A DNA stretch of 49,613 nucleotides, from positions 637,693 through 687,305 of the forward strand of contig MNCI01025588.1 in assembly GCA_015680685.1 (NCBI GenBank). Reading direction: 5' to 3'. Shown here in pieces: positions 34,250-46,093 of this stretch; position 1 is the first letter of the stretch; each line of letters begins with the position of its first letter. Made by a program: the position numbers and the translations under genes. This DNA comes from Gnetum montanum (Eukaryota; Streptophyta; Gnetopsida; Gnetales; Gnetaceae). The notes below the pieces were generated by a model. That model was not told the DNA's origin, did not search any database, and worked only from the letters and a program-made list of their open reading frames with translations.

Positions 34250-35050
34250 CTAAAAGACGTCAGCGGGAATGGCTCCTATGTCTGTGTTGTCTAGTGGTTT
34301 CTCAGTTTTAGTAGGATCATGAGTTAACAGTTGGTTCATGTCTTGAAGTGCGCTCATGGTTTCTTGTTTAGGCTTAGAGAACTCAACCTCTGATCCTTGA
34401 TCCATTCTTGGGTGTGAGGAAGTGAGTGATGTTGTCATGTCCCCATGTATGATGATTTCACCACCCTCATAAGGTAGGTGGATTTCTTGATGGATTGGTG
34501 AGGATACGGCTCTAAGTTGAGCTAGCCAAGGCCATCCTAGAATCAGATTGAACCCTGGCATTTCATCAACCACTACGAATTCAACCGATGTGGGGAACTG
34601 GTCCCCTACTATGAAATCCAAGGTAAGCATGCCTTTTACTACGACACGGCAACCACTAAAGGATTTAAAAAAGAAAGTCGTTGTGGGCCGTATTTGCTCT
34701 ATAAGCCCCAGTTTTTTGATGATAGGAAAGGGTATTACATTTGTTGTTGCACCGTCATCGACATGCACCCTACGTATCTTGAAGTGGTTGACTTGTATTG
34801 TTATGAACATAGGGGCTGTAGTGACTTCTCCCGTTTTCTCATCTCGCTTAATGTCATTGGCACGAAATTCTAGGGATGTGGACCTTGATTCTTGAGGTTT
34901 TGGGGACAGTACTGCATAAATGGATGACTCATTTGTGGGAAGGTCCTCACTAATAGGAATCAAAGTCAACATACGCACAAGAGCTTCCCGATGTACCAAT
35001 GAGGTCAGTACTAGATCGTACAGGCTTAAGGAGGTGTTCTTTTGTTTCAA
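34250..35050 (-). pseudogene. G2 retropepsin-type aspartic protease region
   Basis: The open frame of 266 codons contains FKIRRVHVDDGATTNVIPF (active-site position, DDG instead of the common D[ST]G), FFFKSFSGCRVVVKGMLTLD, then FVVVDEMPGFNLILGWPWLA, the ILGRPWL-type flap-end block of plant gypsy proteases. The protease cuts the Gag-Pol polyprotein. It is an uninterrupted frame, but the polyprotein context is broken upstream and no RT follows. Confidence 0.85.
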
Positions 35051-35368
35051 ATCCTATGTGACTTGCGTCAATGCACTTGCTAGATCTTTATCACTTGGGA
35101 CTCTCTTATCTATGGAGACTTGGTCTATTTGACCTAGCATTCATATCTCTCATGGAGCGATTTTTGCATTAGTAACTGGGAATGTTGAGTTTGGGACCCC
35201 GTGAGTGTCAGTATCTTGGTCTTGACAACTTGTGCTAGGCTCACTAGTGGATGGAACTATAGGAATAACATTTAGTGGTATGGGCTTTGATGGTCCTAAT
35301 TTGTGCTCATGACGTTCTTTTTCTAGGCGCTCTCATGTCAACTTGTCAGCAAGATGCATTCGCAGGGG

Positions 35369-37903
35369 TCACAGGGGAATAGTAGGGGGTTGCATGTCAG
35401 GGTGTTTTGGCACCCGGATCATAAAGGGAGTGGGTCGGTTTCCTGATGGCATTGTTGCTACTGCAACAGAAGGAGGTACACGAACAAAAAATGGTTTTTG
35501 TGGTGCAAGGAATGTGCGTATGACAAAAGGGATTTGGGGAGGTGTTGAGGTAGATGTGGTTTTAGAAGGCTTGTGGATTACAAAAGGTTTTCGAGGGACA
35601 TCTTGTCCATTATCCACATGGATAGTGTTAATCACATATGGTGCGTCATTAGTATTAAGAGGATCCTTGTAGACCCCCATGGGTTGGTTTTGGAGCTTTA
35701 CTAGGTTTGCCTCGTCAAATACTATTTCACCCCTGTTGATCATGTGTTGTATATCTTGTTTTAAGGTGAAACAGCAGTTAGTTCCATGCCCACACCATTG
35801 GTGATATTCACAAAACTTGTCTAACCTAAAGCCTCTTGGAACGAGGGGCTCATCGGCTGTTGCTAAAGTTGGGTTTTTAGCCAACTCACAAAATCTATCA
35901 TGTTTTTGGGATGCCGCAGGGAACATCTGTTTGTATTTGATTAACCTAACCCTTAGAAGTTGATCTAATAATTGTGAAGGCCTCATAGGCAAGGGTGTGT
36001 ACTGGGTAGGATCTTTTCGTTCAAATGTACGAGTGGGACCCATGTTTGTGGTTTTAGTTGAGGAACATTCGGGTGTAGGCGTAGATGTGGTTCTTTCATG
36101 GCTGGTTGGAGCAACAGGTTGTTTTCCTTTCTATCCTGAATTGTTGGGTTGGGCTGTCCCCGCCACCACTGCTACCGTTGTTTTGGATTTATCTTTATCT
36201 TTCCTCATATGTTTACTCCTAAAGGCTAAGTAAGCTAGATCATTACTTGATTGTGCCGTCTCTTCTATGTTCTTAATTTATGTGAATGCTTGACTCAAAG
36301 TACAAGCACTCAAATAATAAAGTTTTGATTTAACAAAGTCATTCACAGCAGCCTTAAGAATGGTAAGCACGTATGTCTCGGGGATGGGCTCATGAAGTTC
36401 ATTTAGGGCTGCACTTCACCTTTGGATAAATTTTTGCACTGGCTGTAACGACGCTTGTTTAATCTAAATTAGACCATCTAGTGTGGCTTTAGGCTTTAAA
36501 TTATATTTAAAATGGGTAACGAACTGATGTAACAAATCTTCTAGAGAGGATATGGAGTTACAAGGTAAAGCCTAGTACCAGTCAAAGGCTTTTCCTATCA
36601 AGGACATAGTAAATACATGTAGAATTGCATGAGGCCAGGCCTAAAGCAATAGACATTCTAGTCAAAATGTTACTAGATGGGCGTTTGAATCTCCCTCTCC
36701 GTTGTACTTGGTTAGTTGAGGTAATGAGATTCCCTTTGGTAAGGTTAACGGTGGAACTAAAGGGTGGATTGGGTCATTTTGGTAGAAGTCCAGCACCTTG
36801 ACTTCCTTAGTGTTTGCAGTTTTAAGGTGCTTTAACTCCTCAGTTAATGAGTGCATCATTTTCTTTGTGTCTGCCCACTCTTGGGCAGTAGGCAGACCAG
36901 CTGGTTGAGTAGATTGCAATTGGTAGTAGTTTGATTATTGTATTGTTTGTGGAAAGGGAGACTGTTGGATTGTCGATTGTTGTGGTGGAGCAACATTCAG
37001 AGATGGGATTGCAAGGTGTGGTACATTGTAGTGAGCAATTTGGTATTGTTGAACAACTGGTGAAACCCACTACCCAGCCATAGTTTTTGAGGTGACACCC
37101 TGAACGTGTTGGGCTGAAGTAATCAAAAGTGCTCCATGGGTTTGTACTTGTGGTATGTAGTGGGTGGATGTGGAAGTCGGTATAATTGATGGCATCCCAA
37201 TTACTTGGGGTCGGAAGATTGATCCTGAATGAGTTCAAGGAGGGGATTGTTGGGACTGCAGTTGCAGGGGTATGATGGAGATGGACGTATCAGATTGAAT
37301 GTTGGGCATGGGGAAGGTTGGAATGGTAGTGGGTACTTCCTATAGAAAAACCGGTGCTCGAGTGTTTGCAGATAAAGGAGGAAGTATGATTTCTTCCAAG
37401 AAAGGTTGGAATGATGGGTTTGTATGGGCATGAGGATTAATGGTGTGGTACGAATCTCCATGCTCAGATTGGGCCACAAAGTCATCTTCCTCATCTCTGC
37501 TCTGAGGCTCTATCAAAGGTGGCTGCAAGGTTTGATTCCTTGCCATGAGAAGCTGAGATATGAGATGATGATGGGGCTCAGAAAGGGGGATTACATCATA
37601 TACTGAGGGAGTGAACTCATGATCTCCCTTGTAAATGAGCTCATAGTTTCTCTTTACTTCTCTTTCTATGCGACCGATATGCAATTTGGCTTGGATCTTC
37701 ACACAAATGAAGTTATATTGTTCAGGTGTGAGGATTGCATAGGTAGGGTTCTTGCCCCATAGCCTAAGTGACTGGCGAGTTGAACCTTGAGGGTTTATCG
37801 CTTTAATGGCAGTTATGGGTTCTATCGTAGTCACAGGGTTTAAGGTCCTAGCCCCAAAGTTAGAGATCTACAGCATAGTTGTGTTGATCTGGGAAGATTC
37901 CAT
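35369..37903 (-). pseudogene. G2 gag, broken in several frames
   Basis: It starts MESSQINTTML at 37903, soon followed by a stop, then NPQGSTRQSLRLWGKNPTYA. The central capsid part near 36900-36450 reads LPQLTKYNGEGDSNAHL, FTMSLIGKAFDWY and a broken LHQFVTHFKYN, typical of the Retrotrans_gag domain. The end (35369-36043 open) contains KFCEYHQWCGHGTNCCFTLK, the zinc-knuckle-like CEYH..GH.T..C..LK block of plant gypsy gag. At least four stops or shifts make it inactive. Confidence 0.85.
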
Positions 37904-38004
37904 AAGTTGGCTTAACAAGTTGAGCGTGAGCAAGCTGGGTGTGAGCAAGCTAGCTTGACAAGCTAGGCATGAGCAAGCTGGCGTGAGGAAGCTAGCTTGA
38001 CAAN

Positions 38005-38421
38005 TACGTCATCAGTTACAATAACCCCAGCGCTAGCCATAGCTTACACTTGGGGAAGTCCTTGGTTGATTTGCATGTAGACCATCCAAGGCACTCTGCC
38101 TTCATTTCCTTTTTCCAGTTTTCCCTCACATGAAGGTAGGGTTGACTATGTCTCTCCGACAATATTTCGGCGTGTGTTTTTCCCTTCCAGCCTCACGTCG
38201 ACGATTTCAGTCAGTACAGTAAATTGGCACTAGAAGCAGGGCCGACTTGTTTATCATCTCGTCAAAACATTGATCACGCTACCTATTAAACGCTGTGCAA
38301 GCCAAGTGCTGAAACTAAAGCCCAGCTTGTTAAGTTACCTTACTCACGCTAAGCCCAGTTACTCACACTTAGCTCGTCAAGCCAACTTACACACGCTAGC
38401 TTGTCAAGCTAGCTTCCTCAC
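38005..38421 (+). other. Inverted block: end of G2 5' LTR, primer-binding site and leader
   Basis: As printed, 38005-38218 is the reverse complement of the start of the left LTR (29932-30140); an LTR end ...TCAGTACA at 38218 is followed by GTAAA and TTGGCACTAGAAGCAGGG (38224-38241), the form and place of a tRNA primer-binding site. The rest of G2 is on the - strand, so this block is the wrong way round. It is bounded by Ns at 38004 and 38422 and by a perfect 21-bp inverted repeat (37983-38003 and 38401-38421). Confidence 0.85.
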
Positions 38422-38422
38422 N

Positions 38423-39795
38423 TTCAAAGCATAGTTGCATGTGTGGATGGCAAGTCAAGCATTAAGCCCCGGAGTGATGTGCTTACAAGTGTTTGGATGC
38501 TAGGAGTCACGTGTGCCTAAGCGTCCAAAGTTGCCAGTCAATGCTCCCAAAGCCGTCGACCTTCAAAATTGCCAACCCCATTTATGTGAATGGACGGGGT
38601 ATTTATAAGGTTTTGCTAGGCTCAGGTGCCGAATTCATGGATGGAATCAACGGCTGAGAGATGAGAGGAAAACGGATCATGTGACACGTGTTTGATGGAC
38701 AACTGTGTATGAATTGGACGTGCGTAGGCAAGCTACGATCTTGACCGAATGCAATGTATCTTACAATGTGTATTGCCTTCCGCAAGCTAGCTTATGCCCA
38801 TGGAGGTAGATACAATTTGGAGCATAAGAGCTTGACAAGCTTACAAATGGTGAAAATTTACAAAAAATGATAATGTACAACAAGAGAAATTGAATCTGGC
38901 TTGCTTGGAACTTCTTGATCCATGGATTGATTGCCACAAGATGCTGATGTGAGTGGTTTTATGGTTGTTTGAGGCATTTCTATTTCACCAAAGCTTCCAG
39001 TGTGAGTTTATTTTATCTTAGCATGTCCTCAGCATGTGTTTGGCATGCTTTTGATCGAGCATGATCAGTACTCACACTGTACTCATGCTGCTAGCATGAC
39101 CTCAGCGTGACATGATGAAATTGACATATTTCACACTAATTTTTGATCTTTGAAGCTTGTTCTTTAAGTGCAACAATTGCCTAGCTGTGTTTGACCCTGA
39201 GAGTGAACTACATGTTGAAAACTGAGCTTAGATGTACCTTGATTTAAGCCACTTTTGGTAACTCAAGTTGGGCTCATGCTGCCAGCATGACCTCAACATG
39301 AGCTCAGCGTGAGCGACAAAATTTTGTGATTTTGGACTTGAAGTCTGGAACTCTGGAGGCTAGGACTTGAAGTAATCATCAATGGACCTTGAGGATGACT
39401 TGCACCTTTGAAGTTAGACCGTTTTGACTTGGTTTTAAGGCTCTTGGAGTTGCTCACGTTGTACTCACGTTGCCAACGTGACCTTAGCATGACTTGGGAA
39501 AATTTGTGCAATCTGGCCCAAAATCTGAACTTTCGAATGCTGAAACTTGAAGTGGACAATAGTGGCCCTTGAGGATGAATTGCACCCTTAGATTGAACCA
39601 TCTTTAACTTAATCTTGAAGTCGTTGGAGTTGCTCATGCTGAGGGCAAGCTAGCTTGACAAGCTGAGCATGAGTAAGCTAGCTTGACAAGCTAAGCGTGA
39701 GTTCCATGCCTTAGTCAAATGTTTTCCTCCCAAAAGCTCAAAAGGCTCTGGATTGTTCTTGTTTCAAAGTGCTAGCCAAAATCAGTGGTGTTTTA
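38423..39795 (-). repeat. 5' LTR of G2 (right LTR, main part)
   Basis: Aligns with the left LTR from GTTGCATGTGTGGATGGC onward, with the same promoter-like and array regions. About 150 bp present in the left LTR between 30140 and 30287 are missing at the N at 38422. It has two units of the 28-bp array against five on the left. The outer end decays from GTTTCA (as in G3) to GTTTTA. Confidence 0.82.
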
Positions 39796-39969
39796 AATGG
39801 CAAGATGAGTTTAACACTTTGCTTTACAGTTGAAGAACCCTAGCCGTTAGACCTTCCAATCTACAACTGTCGAATGGACTTCTAAATATTCAAAGTTTCC
39901 CAATATCTATTATGATTTTCCATGTTTGGAACAGTGGATGCTCTAAGGACATCCCTTCTTTTAAGCAAG

Positions 39970-40322
39970 GAAGAGGGTAGAAAAACATGTCTTGTTGGTA
40001 GATCAAAGGTTGTTTCCCTTTAGAATAGAGGTAGAAGGAGCATGGAGATTCTTTAGGTTCCATGCTACTTTAACCATCATTTAGAACTACATGAGCCTGG
40101 ATTCCTTGTAAACCTCATTGCAAGTATATGTAGGCTTGCGGAGAAGCTTTGGCTTCAATGCTTAAGCCATTGTCCGTTCTTCAAAGTTAAGCTTGGGGTT
40201 AAATATGTTAGCATAGGAACGTATCTTAGTACTTCTAGGGGAGTTAGTGTGTTGTGTGCTTATTGTGTATACGTGTGTGTACACTTGGATGATCTAGTTG
40301 CATTATTAATACTTATAACTGT
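39970..40322 (+). repeat. Older repeat R, right copy, first part
   Basis: Matches 29115-29450 and is cut at 40322 by insertion of element T. It resumes at 49299 with TAACATGTCTAACCATTGGC, aligned to the left copy at about 29460. Confidence 0.8.
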
Positions 40323-41170
40323 TGATGAGTGGCAAGGTACCCCTACACTCAACCATACGAATATGAGCATTCATGCACGATCGGCTCAAACTTTGCAGAT
40401 GGGTTAGTTGTGGTATCTAGATAGTTACACGTTGATTGCAGTTCGCTATCTTCCCACTTGGACTAGTATTTTCTTTGTCACGTATGGTTTAGTCCAGAGT
40501 GAGGTGTATGATATGACTTTGTTTTAAGCTAAGAGGGAGTGGGAGAATAGAGTCTAAGCTAGCCTAAGTGCGATGAGCATCCGTCCTTAATCATCCATAC
40601 ACATCTTGGACCTCGTGTACTACTTCTAGGATTACCAAGTGTATATTGCTTGAGTGATCCTAGATACGCTACTGGGTTACCAAGTAGTCACACTTAAATG
40701 CTTGTGATTAAGTCGTACTTATTCTGTGTTTAATAACAGGGATAGTAAAGGAAGGTAAAGGAAAATTAATTAAGAAAGAAATAAATAACAATAACAATTA
40801 AGCAATTAAAACTAAGTGAATGCTGCAATGATGAAGTAATCTTGATCTTTATTGTCGGTCATCTGCGTGTCCAAGTATGTCACACTCGAATAAAGGTTCT
40901 GTACAATTACAATCATCACACTGCGGGCATGCACTAGGGAAAGGATTAAGAGGAACTAAAAAGGAAAAAAAAAGCACTCTACTCTAACACTAACTTTAAC
41001 TCTAAACCGACTGCTTTCCTGTGCCCCCAAATGTGGTATTTATAGGCTTACATAGGAACCATGATATCGTGTATTCGATATTGTTAGCCAAGTTGTAATA
41101 TCGCATACCTGATATCGTGGATCTGATATTGCAGGTCTGATATCAAAGCTTGAAAAATCATGGTTCATCA
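40323..41170 (-). repeat. T element 3' LTR (left LTR)
   Basis: As printed it begins TGATGAGTGGCAAGG and ends CATGGTTCATCA. Read on the - strand: a GATATC-rich array (41147-41062), a TATAAATACC box near 41040 and AATAAAG near 40855, in the order expected for U3, TATA and poly(A) signal. Confidence 0.88.
41062..41147 (-). promoter_or_regulatory. GATATC-type array in T LTR promoter
   Basis: At least six GATATC or near variants (GATATT, AATATC) lie every 12-20 bp directly upstream of the TATA box. The same array is in the right LTR (49188-49270) and, in shorter form, in front of the internal ORF (44619-44660). Confidence 0.75.
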
Positions 41171-41279
41171 TACCCCCACGATTGAATGAAAGCTCGTCCT
41201 CAAGTCAAACAAAATGAGAACAAGTCCAATTGATTACACAGTGGATATGTATGGGATTATTGACTGACCAGAAATTTAT

Positions 41280-44142
41280 TCATGCCGCAATGGAGAATTG
41301 AATATGATAAAATTGGGACATAGACACAAAATTACAGAATTTATTGGAACTCATGTGGTTCTTGGTGGCAATGGTTTCTCCATGGGTCTCTTCCCCTTGT
41401 CTTGTGCTCCAGGTTTTGGAAGTTTGTGGCTCTGAAGGAGTGCATGTAGCTTTTCCTCTTCGGTTCAGGGGTTGTGTGCCATCCATGCTGATGCTCCAAT
41501 GTTTGATGGAGTTGGCACCTCGCATGGACGTGGCAATTGCAGGAACATCTAGTTGGCCTTGACATACCAAGCCGTAAACAGCTGTTGTTCCTCTTCATAG
41601 GCTCTAGCTTTGTCCTTGTATTCCTAATAATTCGTAAGTTGTCCAGCCAAGTCTACCGCAACATTGTTTTGTCCTTGGTAGCTAACCTTGACCACCTCTA
41701 ATTCAGAATTTGCCACTTCTAATTTCTGTAGCATCTTCTTTTGCTCAACAAATTTTGTTTCATACTTCGCGTAGGTGGTTGCTACCTGCTTCTCTAACTC
41801 TGTTCCCAAGCATCCTACTATTAACATGGCTAAGTTGGCATACCATAGGTTTGCCAATTCCATGTATTCCATAAGATCTTGTATCTACAGGTCTTGGCTT
41901 TTGAGCTTTGCTTGGTGGGCAAATGCATAGGTATCCAATATGGTCTGCCAGTCAGTGTTTTGAGCATTAAGAGTGTTGATATGGGGCTTGGCCATATGGA
42001 TTTCTTTTTTAACTACTTGCTTGTACATCCCCACCTAGTCCCTAAAGTGTTCCTTTAGGTTTTCATGTCGCTTGGCCTCGTTTTGTCATGCACTTATTTT
42101 AATTGTCATCTTTTGACGAATTGTGCACACCTTCTCCATTGAAAGGGTTCGATTTTCTTTGGCCAGGCAATTTATGTCCTGGTTGACCCTGACTAATTGT
42201 TCTTACAACTACTAAAAATTTTCTTCGAGAACCTTCTTTTGTTTTTCCACAATGGTCAACTAAAGATTGTCTGCGGCAAGCTATTTATTCTCCTCTTGCA
42301 AGGCCTTGAGTGCTTTAGCATGCACATATGTTTGCACTTGTGCCTTGGAAGCATCCCACTCAACCTTCTCTTTTTCCTCCACCACTTTCTTATTTTTTGC
42401 CAACAATTTAGTAAGTTGCTCTATCCTGAAAGACTCTAGCTAGTCTGTGGGGATAAATCGAGATGGGTCCCACTATGCAGCTTGCAGGGTGATGAGCCTC
42501 TCTTGGAGTCTTTCCAACTTTGCCTTTGCATGCTTGGCCCTAATCTCTACCATAACTAGCTTCACTTTAGTAGAGATGAGGTCTGATTGAGTTGTTGTGA
42601 CATCTTGTGGGATGTCAAACAAGGACGTCATTACTTGTCCTGTCTACAGCAACTAATCGAGAACATCCTCACGCTCCATAGGAGTCATTGAGGGACCAGC
42701 CAAAGTTTGAGCATCACGTGCTCTTATAAAGTCTACCAATAGCACAACAGGGACATTAAATGATTTCTTAATGTGGTCTCTGACCACTTCTGCAACTCCC
42801 ACTACATCTTGGTGTTGCATGACCACAACTGTGGCACCTTTTCCAGTTTCCAATTGCACCTAAAAGGATGCAACGTTTTCTGAGATCTGTTGCGACTAGT
42901 GTGATCCCCCTCCTTTTGTTTGGATTGACACCTTGCCCCATTTACGATCAATGGAGACTGTGGGTCATACGGTGTCATCGATGACCTGAAAGAGATTGGC
43001 GTCATCACAACTTCCCCAGCTGACCGTCTCAACGATGGCCCTAAGATGGCTCATTGATGGTCGATAATCCTACAGTGGTGGCAATGGTTGGTCTTGTTGG
43101 CATGTGTTGGGCCCTGCTTCTTGTTGTTGACTGGGCCTTGTGCTTGGAAGTTGGCTAGGCCCAGCAGTTTGAGTTACAGTGGGTCCCACTGTTTGTTTTT
43201 GTTCTCGCTCTAGTGTCTCACTAGCACTTTTCCTTGGGGCTAGTGGCTTCAGCAATTTAGCAAATGAAGCATTTTGAGCTCTTCTAGGGACATCATTAGT
43301 GTACCCCAGAATTCTAGCATGTTGACACAACTTCCAAATGAGACATGGGAAGGGCAATGCGAACTTCCCTGTCTTGCGTTCCTCAAACTACCTTAGAATC
43401 TCCATGAGATACAAATGGGGTAGGTTAGCATTAACCTTGCCCATCAATATAGCACTTTCTTTGGCTACATACGTGGAGATTCTGTTCAATCCTTTCGTGG
43501 GGAAGATGTGATAAGTACCAATCTTGAAATAGATCCTCTCCTTCAGGGTCAAATCTCCATATGCCTTGTCTTCCTTGCTGTATGTCATTTTCAACCAAAT
43601 TTTTCATGCATCAGCATCGAAGAGAGTGGGCAAGTGAGCAACGTTTGGCCCTGTATTCAAAAGATTTAACACTTCCGAAATGGCTTTGCAGAGAAATCTA
43701 CAAAAACACCACCAATATTAAATGTGGTGCCTTCTTCTTTAGTATGCCAAAATTGGTACATCTCTCCCAAGTACTAGGCACTACTTTCAAAGAGGATAGG
43801 CCATAATGGGGACCCTTTGAGTTGGTCCCTGACTACTTCAAAAGCAAACTTAATAAAAGGTCCAAGGTTGAGTTCCACTATCATGGCTGCTAATGTGGAC
43901 CTTTTGTGGATTGCTTGAACACATTCTAGGAACAATGTGAGATGTTATCCCTGTTTAGGTGCTTCAGCGGCTCCTCTTTCAGCCTGTCCCGATTACATAG
44001 TAATAGGAGGCTCCTAATGGATGCTGAATGATTGTGCCTCCTGTTCTATACGTTCCTCGGGAGACACCTAACCTCTTTCTCTCCTTAATCATTTGGATGC
44101 ACCTTGAGAGGGTCCTCCTTGCTATCCACATTTAGGGGTCAT
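41280..44142 (-). pseudogene. T-element accessory ORF ('putative plant transposon protein' type) with coiled-coil tail
   Basis: Read from ATG at 44142 (MTPKCG, a stop, then QGGPSQGASK) with many stops. Domain pieces: FAFEVVRDQLKGSPLWPILF near 43850, NIGGVFVDFSAKPFRK near 43700, LTLKERIYFKIGTYHIFPTK near 43530, then FALPMPCLIWKLCQHARILG near 43330. The tail at 41624-41872 (ELEKQVATTYAKYETKFVEQ then KKMLQKLEVANSEL) is coiled-coil-like. The order of blocks parallels 7942-9603. The function is unknown; it is not a transposase in any way I can see. Confidence 0.65.
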
Positions 44143-44597
44143 CTGCAATCACACAAAGTTGACTATTAATAAGGTTATTTACAAAATGTGATTTATACCC
44201 TTACTTCTTACCTTTAATGAATTCATTTTTTGTTTCGTGTGATCCAGAGTTAGGAAATTTTATGAAAATGTCCCCTAAAAGTTTTGATATTAGGCCCAAT
44301 TTGATTAGGTGGCTCTAAAAATTAATTCTCATGGTATGAGTGAAGAGAGAAAATTGATTTGGCAACGTGTTTAATAGTTCTACAGTCATTTACCCTTTAT
44401 GATATCCTTCAGGCAATGACTAAGCTGAACACTCCAAGTTCAGATAGGTTCAATCGAAATGGGAATCGGAGCATTAACAAGCAAGTTATGGATGTTTGAA
44501 TGATAGGTGTGTAAGCTAGCAAGTTCGTGGAAGAAAATTTGAATAACTCCCCTTACATGAATACTCTAAAATGATGTTGACATAAGTGGGGGGTCCA
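44143..44597 (-). other. Leader between internal promoter and accessory ORF
   Basis: About 450 bp, AT-rich, with no coding signal on either strand. By position it would be the 5' untranslated part of a transcript that starts near 44570 on the - strand. Confidence 0.35.
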
Positions 44598-44665
44598 TAT
44601 ATATAGTTTTTATGGATGCAATATCACGTACTTGATATTGGGTACCCAATATTGAGGCCTATTGA
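44598..44665 (-). promoter_or_regulatory. Internal promoter copy resembling T LTR U3
   Basis: As printed, TATATATA lies at 44598-44605 and CAATATCACGTACTTGATAT then TGGGTACCCAATATTGAGGC at 44619-44660. The latter lines up with ATATCGCGTACCTGATATCG and the following bases of the right LTR (49212-49272). The order on the - strand, array then TATA, is that of the LTR promoter. Confidence 0.55.
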
Positions 44666-46093
44666 AAATAGGGTACTTAGTAAAATTAATGAATTTCTAA
44701 ATGTCCAAGGCCAAAAATGAAGGATTTGAGGGTAATTGGAAAGGTCCAGGGTAAGATTGAATAGACTGGGAGGCACAAAAAGTATAATGGGGTAGAATCT
44801 AATAATGAAATTGATGAATAGAATGAGAAAAAGGACATGTTATGGTGCATAGGAACGTTGGAATTAAAAGGATGATAAAGGAAAGAATAAATTTGGCAAT
44901 GAAATACTTGGAGGGTATAAAATGATGTGGTGGTGATGTGCAATGAGTGTAAATTACAAAGGTTACGCAAGTGGGTCCTCCCCAAAGCAGGTTCCTACCT
45001 ATGATGCCCTTACGTAACCATCCTGAAAATGTCCGTAGGCACTAGAAGGGTGAAATGTAATCCACACCGATGCAACAAAACACACACATGTTGCTACTAC
45101 CGTGATGAGGTATGAATCCTATGCGACACAATACATAAATCAAAAATTCTTGAACAACAAGATGAGACGAATCCTAGAAGGGATTGCAGAAATTAGGACA
45201 TGAGGTGACTGACCTAGGGCATAATGAATCTTGAGTGTAGGGCATGATTAATGTGTCATTAGCCTGTTGCTCCAAAATCAAGACCAAGTCCATTCCTCCG
45301 ATTAATGACATCGCATTGTTTCATCCCATGATAGACAACCATAAGAGGATCATGACAGCAAGGCGTACGATCACTTGGCATTTCATTCAAGGAAGGAGTG
45401 ATTTGGAATTTCTTTGCGGTACTTATGTCTTGATCTTTTCTTTTTCTTTTTGGCTAGCTGCTTTGGCACACTCTTCTTTTCTCTCTTTATTTTTTTTCTT
45501 TGTTGTTTTTTTTTTCTTGCATGCTTAATCCAAAGAAGCCACCTACCTTCAGGCATGGGTGCATGTCTTTCTAGTGGAACCCCCTAGAATAGCATTGGGT
45601 TTCTTTTATTGAGTGCCTTTATTACTCTTACTTCCATTTTTCGTTAGATCTACAAGAATCGTAGTACAACCAGGCTACATGGTAACTCCTACAGATGTCA
45701 CCAAAGAGAATCCACAAGTCCCCTTGATGTCACACCCTGGCCATTCCTTCTTAGTCCATCCTTCTTCGCTCTAGGCATAATGAGCACAAAATTACTTTAA
45801 GTTTTAATGATGTCAAGAACATCATCGTACCTAGAGTAGGACCTCTTATTAATAAAATGATTAGGTGGATGTGATGGGCTTGCTGTCCAAGTAATTAGTT
45901 ACCTGAGACTTGATAGCATAGAACAACACCCCAACTAACAAGTCACATGAGTGTTTTATTCATAGATGAGATTACCCTCAAAAAGATAAAACAACAAATT
46001 GAAATATGAAAAACTGGAAAACAAAAAATTGTAAAATTGAAGAAAATGAAAAATATTTATTAATTCTGCTTGTTAGAATGGAGGATATCTCCC
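44666..46093 (-). other. Internal T-element sequence, no gene recognised
   Basis: Contains T-rich stretches (45425-45530) and short frames on both strands without recognisable domains. No LTR ends are visible here. Confidence 0.5.

Larger units (their letters stand above)
29927..39800 (-). mobile_element. Ty3/gypsy element G2 with both LTRs and 5-bp target duplication
   Basis: Direct repeats 29932-31650 and 38005-39795 are the LTRs (ends TG...CA; the right outer end has decayed to TA). GATGG (29927-29931) and AATGG (39796-39800) flank the element as a target duplication with one difference. The coding order on the - strand is gag (to 37903), protease (35050-34250) and integrase tail (33262-33129), followed by the tandem array, the stem-loop and polypurine tract, and the 3' LTR on the left. 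RT, RNase H and most of integrase are missing. The LTR, 3' region and array link it to G1 and G3; the lineage is probably Tat/Ogre-like. Confidence 0.85.

Noticed and set aside
34250-35050. Functional host aspartic protease gene
   Set aside because: The FNLILGWPWL block and position after gag mark it as retroelement protease; no host-type gene structure.
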